Positions 56,401 through 64,000 of a stretch of DNA of 64,000 bases are shown here, one piece after another. The notes beneath the pieces are model-generated. The model saw only the letters and a program-made list of their open reading frames with translations. It was not told the DNA's origin and ran no database searches. The number at the start of each line of letters is the position of its first letter. The stretch's first letter is position 1. The translations under genes and the position numbers were made by a program. Source of the DNA: Lathyrus oleraceus (lineage: Eukaryota > Streptophyta > Magnoliopsida > Fabales > Fabaceae); contig NC_066581.1 in the NCBI RefSeq assembly GCF_024323335.1, positions 444,565,816 through 444,629,815 of the forward strand, read 5' to 3'.

Positions 56401-56853
56401 TTGCCATTTGCTTTACATGGATATCGTACATCTGTCCGCACTTCAACAGGGGCAACCCCTTTTTCTCTTGTTTATGGCATGGAGGTTGTACTCCCAGTAG
56501 AGGTGGAGATCCCATCAATGAGAGTCTTAATGGAAGCCAAGTTGACTGATGCTGAATGGGTTCAAAGTCGTTATGACCAACTGAATTTGATAGAAGAGAA
56601 GAGATTGACTGCCATGTGCCATGGTCAGTTGTATCAGCAGAGAATGAAGAAAGCTTTTGATAAGTAGGTCAAGCCTCGTGTGTTCCGAGAAGGTGACCTT
56701 ATGCTCAAGAAAGTCTTGTCTTTCGCGCCCGATTCCAGGGGAAAGTGGACTCCAAACTATGAAGCTCCATATGTTGTTGAGAGAGCCTTTTCAGGCGGTG
56801 CATTGATACTTACAACTGTGAATTCAGATGCAGTCAAGAAATACTTCGCCTAG
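53423..56853 (+). pseudogene. pol: E2 pol: RT, RNase H, aRNase H, integrase, degenerate
   Basis: Exon 2 gives a 701-codon open frame to 55529. It has the RT (DMPGLDTDIVQHFLPLKPEC, FMDGFSGYNQI, YVDDMIAKS intact), first RNase H, and second RNase H with MVFDGAVNQYENGIGAVI, MAEYEAC and NRMADALATLA. A TAA at 55527-55529 ends it; reading resumes at 55530 into integrase. TAGs lie at 56154-56156 and about 56180, with a 2-base deletion near 56205 relative to E3. The integrase core then resumes with IITDNGSNLNN and NGAVETANKN. Another TAG falls at 56665-56667, and about nine codons are missing before the end at 56853. The RT part is intact, the integrase is dead. Confidence 0.92.
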
Positions 56854-56869
56854 AAATAAAAACAGAATA

Positions 56870-57055
56870 GCTCGCTAAGTTGAGAACCCGAAGGGGTGGC
56901 TTACGCAAAAATGAGCATCTCGGTGGATTGAAAACCCGAAAGGGCGATCCAGGCAAAAGTTAGAGACATAAAAAAAAATGAATATAGGTATCCCGCTAGA
57001 TTGAGTACCTCATCCTGAGGCAATCTAGGCAAAAATTAGGGATTTGGCAAGTAAC
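56870..57055 (+). repeat. Post-pol short repeats with CCCGAAAGGGCG core (E2)
   Basis: Units with GAAAACCCGAAAGGGCGATC and GGCAAAAATTAGGGA lie just after the pol stop. They are the reverse complement of the units at 9190-9420 and 30290-30480, as expected from orientation. Confidence 0.85.
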
Positions 57056-59648
57056 TGCATCCTAACAAGACTTTGTTCTACAAATGTCATCCGTCGGGGG
57101 ATCTTGCTCATTCGTCATCAACCAAAGCTTCGAATACATTGAATTCAGAATTGGTGGAGAAATGGTCATTATGTTCAATGTAGCCCTTTTCCAATATATA
57201 TCACCAATATCAAACTTGTAAAGATCTATGGAGTCTTGCCATTTGTAGACTACCATTCCATCAAACAAATTTGAGCCTTTTATCCAAATATTTGCACTCT
57301 TATTTGTCTCTATTCAACAAACGTTTTACATGCTTTTAATTGAGAAAATATCGTTGTTTTGAAAAAATGATTTTTTCATAACTTGTTTTTTAAACAAGGT
57401 GAACATTCACAATGATGAAAAGGATACTTAGGAGATCCTCAGTGCTCTCCCAAGGATGGTATGATCTCCAAAAGGGTAAGACATTCGTTCATATTCCTGG
57501 TGTGACTGTATTTTCTTTCTTCGGAACCCTAAGTGGTATGCTTGTTGAGATATTCACCACTCTTCCCTTCAGCGGGGTAGCAACCTTTTCTCCTCAGCAG
57601 ACGTGATCCCCTTGGTGGGTACGGTAGTTGGTGGTTGATCCCCAGAATCCCTTTATCCCTCGGATAGATTCCCCAGTAGAGTTGCTTATGTGGCAGATTC
57701 TACCTGTGCAATAAACTCTTTTCCCCAGCCGTGACTGATGATTCATCCCCTGCGGAGGTCTTTGCTTCCTGGTATCTCTGATTCCCGGCAGATTGGATAC
57801 TCTCTGGTGATTTGGCTCTCTCTATTCAGATGTAGTACCGGATGTTTGTATTCCTGTGAAGCCTGTTCGTGTTAGAAATGTCTGTTTGTCAGCATTCAGC
57901 ATACATTAACCATCACACATGTGTGCATATAATTTTCGAACATTTGGATATTCATATTGCATTTTTTGCCATATATCTTTTGTTTGTTATCCTCTGCTAG
58001 TTGGTACTATATTTCCAAGCAGATGTCGGTGGCTGATCCCTCAATATAGAGAGTCAGCCCATTAAGCAGAAAGTGTTTATCTTTCCTTCCGCATTCCCCA
58101 CAGAGTTATATCCTCATGGACGACGGTTGTTTTCGCTTCCTCCCAACACATATATTGGGATGGGTTCCCCTATTGAGTTATATCCTCACTAGGACGAGTC
58201 TTGATTCAAATTTTCCTCTTTAGTTTGATCCTAAATTGGCCTCTTGTGACTGTTTCCTATTATTCCCCGTGGTATAAATGAATAATTGCTCAGTAATCCG
58301 TAATCATTCATCTTATCCCCGACGGAGTCTGTGGTTTACTACCCCTATACCGATAGTTGTAAACCCTATTTTCTCTCATTTGCAGAGTTAACCTTTTTGT
58401 TCATCCTAAGTTGATGACGGTTACTTTTCCGTGGTTTTCTACCTGGTATCTGGTAGATGTAATCCCCTCCTTGATGGTTATCATTATCCAATATTCGGTA
58501 TTGATATTCCCTCCTTCTTTTGGATAATTGCTTTGATCAGACAATTTATCCCCAGCAAGTCATCTTTCATACCGGTTGCCGGTAATGTTTATTGCTCCCC
58601 TTGATTGGTCATCATTATGTACCTAGTTTTGGTATCCCGATGCCTTTCTCTTTGTCGGTCGATTTATCCTTTATTAACCCAGTAACCGGTTGTGGATAAT
58701 CTTCCGTGCGAGTGTATTATCTACGTTTTGACGGTAATAGATAATATATCTCATGCACTCTATGGTCGAAGCTTTTGTTCTTCCCCAGTTGAGTAGGATT
58801 CGTATCCCTTTTTGGAATCGAATGTCCATCCTATAATCGAGTTTTCTTTTAGCCCTCTTTTGGATGATGAGTGTCTTGGAAGTATTCCCCAATTCACGCT
58901 TTGGCCGGTCACCTATTATATGCCCAGTAACCGGTATCCTTGGTGTTCCTTCCTTCTACTCCCTATTATGACTTTTTGTCCCCTGTGGAGTCAGATTTTC
59001 CTGAGTCGAAATATACCTTTCTAGGTCTTCCTCAGATGATTTGGTTGATTGATATGTCTCACCCTTATACCGGTCTTAGATATTCATTCTTCCTGAGCAT
59101 GTTGTTCTCTCACCCTTATACCGGTGTTAAGATCACATGTCTCTTTGAGCTTATTACCCAGTAACCGGTAATACCTCATCCCGTTCCTTCCCTAGGAGAT
59201 TCCTTTTTGGATATCCCCAGTGAGGTCCCTTAGTGGATTATCCTCACCTGAGTCAGGATTTTTATCCGAAGTATCCATTATGGATAATGTTGCTGTGTTG
59301 GCATATCCCCCAATACATGCATCTTCGAGTAAGCTCGGGTCTTCCCATTGATTTCTGCTCCCAAGTTTTAAGTCGTGACCTGCTCACGCATTTTATTCCT
59401 TTTCTTATCCCCATGAGAGTCCCCAGAGTCTCTGTCCCGTTAGGCGTACTACTCAGATGGATTGTCAAATCCTCCTGATCTTTTCCTTTGTGGACACATA
59501 TCTCCACAGAGTATTACCTTTTGCATACATACATTCGCATCATGAGGTCTCTTAAGGACCAAAATTCGTCTCTCTGTTATTATTTAAGCCCATTCCACCC
59601 CATCGAGATGAAGATTTTAACCTTCACTTCTCTGGCTAGAATGACCTT
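57056..59648 (+). repeat. E2 3' UTR, degenerate repeat patchwork
   Basis: About 2.6 kb with no recognised protein. Blocks such as CCAGTAACCGGT (58678, 58924, 59158), CCTATTATA and CTTATACCGGT recur and match reverse complements of E3 3' UTR blocks. It is about half the length of the E3 3' UTR. Confidence 0.8.
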
Positions 59649-59661
59649 AAATAGGGGCATC
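59649..59661 (+). other. Polypurine tract of E2
   Basis: AAATAGGGGCATC directly before the 3' LTR at 59662. Confidence 0.9.
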
Positions 59662-62600
59662 TATAAGACCCCAATTTTGTCCCTAAGATCCCTCATGGCA
59701 TCATAACATTGCATTTGCAAAGCCTCAAGGATCATTAGCATCTTGGTTCCCTTTGCCTTTGGGTGGGACCTTCTGTGAGACGGTTTGAGATCACCAAGCA
59801 TGCTTGAATTGTATATCATTGCTTTTCTCATTTTATTTACTAACCAAAAGCACAAAATATGTCACTAACATTTTTGTTTGTAGCTTGAGCAATCACAAGG
59901 TCCAAAGCTTCTAGGAGATCATTGGTACAAAGACATGGTCAAGAGGAGATGATAGCAAGCATGGCAATGGTTCCCAAGGTCTCATCCATCAAATATGCCT
60001 CCCTAGTACCTCAATGCATCATTTTAATCAAAGCAAGTCAAAGGGTTTGAGGTCTTGTTCTTCAGAGAAACCCTAATTCATCTGTGCTCATGAAGCAACC
60101 TCAGCCCATGGTCAAATACAATCAAGGGAAGTTCTCTAATTCATCATTTCATGCATATTTGAACTTATTAGAGTGTCCTCGATCATTAATTCATCAAGAT
60201 ATGAGTTGTGGACTTGAGAAGTTGATCAGTCAATTCATCTGACTATTTTGAAATGCACTAAGACCTAAGTTTTTATGTGTTGGTCAAATGGAGATGGTTC
60301 CAAAAGAAAAAATGTTCTTAAGGACAATATGAACAACTTTAATGTTCATAAAAAATTGATTTTAAGCTTGGAAGGCCATTTTCCATTCCAATACATTATA
60401 AGTCATTTTGACTGAAACCCTAATTGTGGGTCAACTTCCCAAGGACATAACTCATTCATTTTTTATGATTTTGAGGTGGGATCAAATGCATTGGAAAGAT
60501 TAATATGTCTACTTAAAATGGTAAGTTGAACAAAATTTCAAAATCTCAAAGGAAATACATGTGATAATGCAACATATTATAGGTCCTTTTTGACCAAATG
60601 CATTAAAAGTAAAAAAAAGTCCAACTTCAAATTCCCATAACTATTTCATAAAAAATCCAAATGATGCAAAATTTAAGTCCATTTTGATTTTATTGAAATT
60701 ATCTACAACTTTGATGTTGGAGCTTTTTCCATTTGAGGCTTGCATCATCAAAACAGAGGGGCTTGAAAATTGGCCAATTTTAGAAACTTTGCCTTGACAT
60801 GTCATGCACCTTGCACTTTAAATTGAAATTTCATAAATTTCCACACTTCAAATGGATTTTTGCTCAACATAACAATTGTTCCTTACATCAAGGCCTTTCC
60901 AACCATTACTCACATGATCATGTTTGGATTTTTTCATTGGGACTTTCGAAGAGATGAATGTTTAGGTACAAATGAGAAATTCAGTTGAAATCTTGGTACA
61001 TAAGCAATTGCCTTGCAAGTCACACGTCGAATTCCATTTGGCTGATGCTCAGAATTCATTTGGCATTATTTTTGGGCCTTGTGCATGATCATGCAAGCCC
61101 ATGCAATGAAGCTCCACATGCCATGCACACGGATTGATCACATTCTCCTTGCCACTTCCTCTATAAATAGAGACCTCATTCCATTCATTTCACACGCCTA
61201 ATTCAACCTGAAATGCTGCAGAATTCTTTCCATAGCCAACACTAAAGAAGCAATTCCATTTTTCTCAAATTTTTTCAGATCTAAAATTCAACTTCATCTG
61301 GTTGAATTCTTAGATCTAATGCTTCTAAACCTTCATCATTCATCTCATTGCAATTCTGTTTTGGTAAAGCAAGCAAAGAAAATAAGCTCAAGTTACCAAA
61401 ATTCCAACTTACACTTCAACTGGTATTTTCTTCGAATCTCATCATCCATTGACCTATTTGCTTGGATCTTGTGTTGGCTGAAGTCCTCTCAATAGAGGCA
61501 TCATAATTATGCATTCAATTTTTGAAATCCATTGAGTTCATGATGAACACCAGATTTTTTCAACCTCTGATTTCTCACACCATGGAGATCTAGAGTGAAA
61601 GTGGATGGTACAGGGATGATGTACATCATCCCAGCTTTCTAAAGATGTATAGATCGTGCATTTTCATTAAGGTTTGGATCTCTGCATTTTTCGCCGGAAA
61701 ATCCAAGCTCATCGGAGAAGACGGTGGCTCCGGTGGCTTCATCATTGCCAGATCAATTCCTGGCCGTGTGATCTCTTTTCCAAATCTAATCTGGATCATC
61801 CATTGTTATGACTTTTATTTGTTTTCCATGTGATGGCATTGATCGTGGATCACCATAGGCGCGCGCCTTAGGAGCGTGTGATCTGCCAGCTCAATTAATG
61901 AGCTCAGATCCAACGCTCCTTGTTTTTTTTCGCTTTTTTCTATTTTCTGATTTTATTTTCTTTAATCCCTTTTATTTCAAAAAATCATATCTCTCTCATT
62001 TTTAATCCAAAAATTATAGGACCAATTGCATTAGTCTCCAAATAATTTCTAGTTCTATTTCTGATTTTTAATTATTTTTATTTTTTCATTTGATATTTTT
62101 TGTGAATTTTCTCTTTTCTGGTTATTTTTAATTCATTTTAAATAGTTTTTGATATTCAAAAAATACAAAAATATTTTCCTAACCTATTTGAATGATGATG
62201 GATCTATGAAAAATATTCTCATCAATTTTTGAATTGATTTGAGATTTATTTGAGATTTTAGTTCAATTAGGTTATTTTTATTTATTTTTAATCGATTAAA
62301 AATAGTTTCTGACTTTTAAAAATGCTGAAATTTTTTGTCAAACTTTGTTTGACCTTGTTGAACTTAGGATAAATTACTTGGACCTTTCAAGGTTGATTTG
62401 AAGTAACTTTGAAGTTTGACCTTTCCATTTTATTTTTAATTCAAGTTTAATTAAATATTAAAAAATGCCAAAAATAGTTTATTCATTTCTTGACTCCCAA
62501 TCTTCATCTCACTTCTGTTTTTGATTGTTTGACCTTGACTTTCAATGTTATTGGTCAACATATGAGGATTGGTACATTGTATTTCATTTAATGCACTTTA

Positions 62601-64000
62601 ATTTTGCCATTTCCATTTCTCTTATCCATCTTCTCCTTCTTCTTCTTCTATTTCTTTTCTTCTTGATCAATGAGTTGAAGGTTGATAAGTTAGCATTGGT
62701 TAGGGAGATTTAATCTTCTTTGATTCAAATCTAATTCATCTTGATCAATTGATCAAGTGAATGGCTTTGCATTAAGGATAGGTTGTCTTTTAAATCATGC
62801 AAAAGGCTTAAACCAATAAAAGATCAATTCTCATTTTCTTTTTTTGGCATGGCAAGTTTTTGGGACTTGGTTCACTAATCAAGACTCCTAACTTGTGTTT
62901 GTTGCCTACATTATTATTGACCGGCCTCAGATAGTTGTGACTTCTACATAAGTCTAATTATGATTGCTTAACATAGTGCTAAATTTGCCTTATGGCACAC
63001 TAACTACTAAGACTAACCATTGACAATTAACATTTACTTTATGTAGTTTACTTTTATGCAATTTACTATTCTTGCACATATTATCCATTTGCTTTTCTCT
63101 TTGCTCATTTGAGTACATGTTGTGGACCAAATGCAAAGAAATGGGCTTAGTTTCTAGGACCTTCCCAATGCAAAAAATGGAGAATTGGACTTAGATTCTA
63201 GGACCTTCCTTATGCAATATTGGAGTAAAAGGATCTTAATGATGAAGATGGATTGGAAGGACCAAATCTCTAAACTCACTCTTGTCCATTCTTGTTTTAC
63301 TTCATGGAATCTTTGATGTGTGTGCTTTTGTGCTAGGAGTTTCCATTTGAGCTTAATTGGAGGACCATTGCCATGATCATCCAAGTGGAAGATACCAGAT
63401 ACATCGAGGATCTCTTAAGAGACTTATTTAATTGCTTATGCTTTGTGGTTGCTTATTCCAAAGGATGGGAGCTACTTGGATTATCAATATGATCTCAAGA
63501 GAGGGACTCCATTGTGGTTTTGATTCTTCATCCCTCATCTTTTTGTTTTACTTAGGACTTAGCCCTTCTTCTTCATCTTTCCACTCTAACCCAAGGCAAA
63601 ACCTTTTGTGCAAATATTTAACCTTTGCTTTCAAACATTAGAAACCTAAGGCTTATGCTTTTGATTTTCAAACTTTCTTTTCACAATACTTATTTTGAAT
63701 TGAATCTTTAAGTCAACTTTGACTATTTTGTACATACTTCTAATTGGTAAATATAACCCATTCAAATTTCTTTTTGTGGTTCCAATGGCCACTTCTTAAT
63801 CAAATTTTCCATAACCTTTAGCTATTAGGTTTGAGTTATCTTTGTGGTAGATGTAATACTCACCTATGTCCTTAGTGATGGACAATGAGTCTTCCATGCT
63901 TATTATAGGGTTAACCCCTCACTAGCATGTTGAAGCTATCCTCACATGGTGGATTTGTGGTTTGGTTGAGTTTTCTCCCTTTGATAACAAAAGACCTTAA
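59662..64000 (+). repeat. E2 3' LTR, right end outside window
   Basis: Begins TATAAGACCCCAATTTTGTC; the 5' LTR has TGTAAGACC, so the terminal TG has mutated to TA. It parallels 19928-21408 plus 44094-46825 of the 5' LTR and runs off the window about 450 bp before its end. It keeps the TATA region missing from the 5' LTR and lacks 83 bases present there (after 63119). Confidence 0.95.
61162..61169 (+). promoter_or_regulatory. LTR TATA box (E2 3' LTR)
   Basis: CCTCTATAAATAGAGACC around this site gives a strong TATAAATA, shared with the solo LTR (14717-14724 on minus). Downstream sequence differs slightly. The 5' LTR counterpart is deleted. Confidence 0.75.

Noticed and set aside
57412..57606. 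64-codon plus-strand frame in the E2 3' UTR
   Set aside because: No homologous open frame in the E3 3' UTR and no domain.
59661..59855. Minus-strand 64-codon frame matching the N-terminus of the frame at 20121
   Set aside because: Antisense reading of the LTR start; recurs because the LTR is repeated.
1..64000. Host gene exons between elements
   Set aside because: Every stretch above about 300 bases could be assigned to an LTR, a coding remnant, a leader or a 3' UTR; only 1-660 remains unassigned and it probably belongs to the copia element.

Overview
This is a nuclear plant window made of nested LTR retrotransposons. I see no host protein gene, rRNA or tRNA gene. The very large Ty3/gypsy elements have a separate ORF upstream of gag, LTRs of 3.8-4.9 kb, two RNase H domains, an intron between protease and reverse transcriptase, and repeat-rich 3' UTRs. 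That combination is the Ogre (Tat) lineage as known from legumes. With a SIRE-like Ty1/copia remnant it suggests a large legume genome (pea, vetch or lentil relatives). The organism is an inference from element type, not from a host gene.

Four nested layers and a side insertion can be reconstructed. E1 is the oldest, an Ogre/Tat-like element on the minus strand. Its 3' LTR remnant is at 5220-6238, its 3' UTR at 6239-9429, and its broken pol and gag lie at 9430-11320, 16242-17783 and 17950-19927; its 5' part must lie right of the window. A SIRE-like copia element (minus strand, about 1-5219) abuts or interrupts the E1 3' LTR. A solo LTR of an E2-type element (11321-16241, minus) sits in the E1 RNase H region, flanked by CAAAT/CAGAT. 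E2, a plus-strand Ogre, begins at 19928 inside E1 gag and runs past 64000. E3, a minus-strand Ogre (21409-44088), sits inside the E2 5' LTR, bounded by a perfect 5-bp duplication CCATG.

E3 is the best preserved: two near-identical LTRs (21409-25190 and 40306-44088), PBS 40282-40299, ORF1, gag, protease, a spliceable intron (33959-34227) and an uninterrupted 981-residue RT-RNH-aRNH-INT frame. I see three in-frame stops in the coding region after ORF1. E2 has the same gene order (48195-56853) with more stops, frameshifts and deletions, and its 5' LTR has lost the TATA-box region. E1 is heavily mutated, including a changed RT catalytic motif.

The most interesting signals are an amber codon at the same position inside the protease of both E2 and E3 (CAG in E1); an in-frame intron preserved in both; a promoter deletion in the E2 5' LTR about 10 bp from the E3 insertion; a 33-bp perfect inverted repeat in the solo LTR; 180-bp tandem repeats in the E1 3' UTR, a possible satellite seed; and a long unidentified ORF running off the left edge downstream of the copia pol. 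All calls are from reading the sequence; no alignments or database searches were run.
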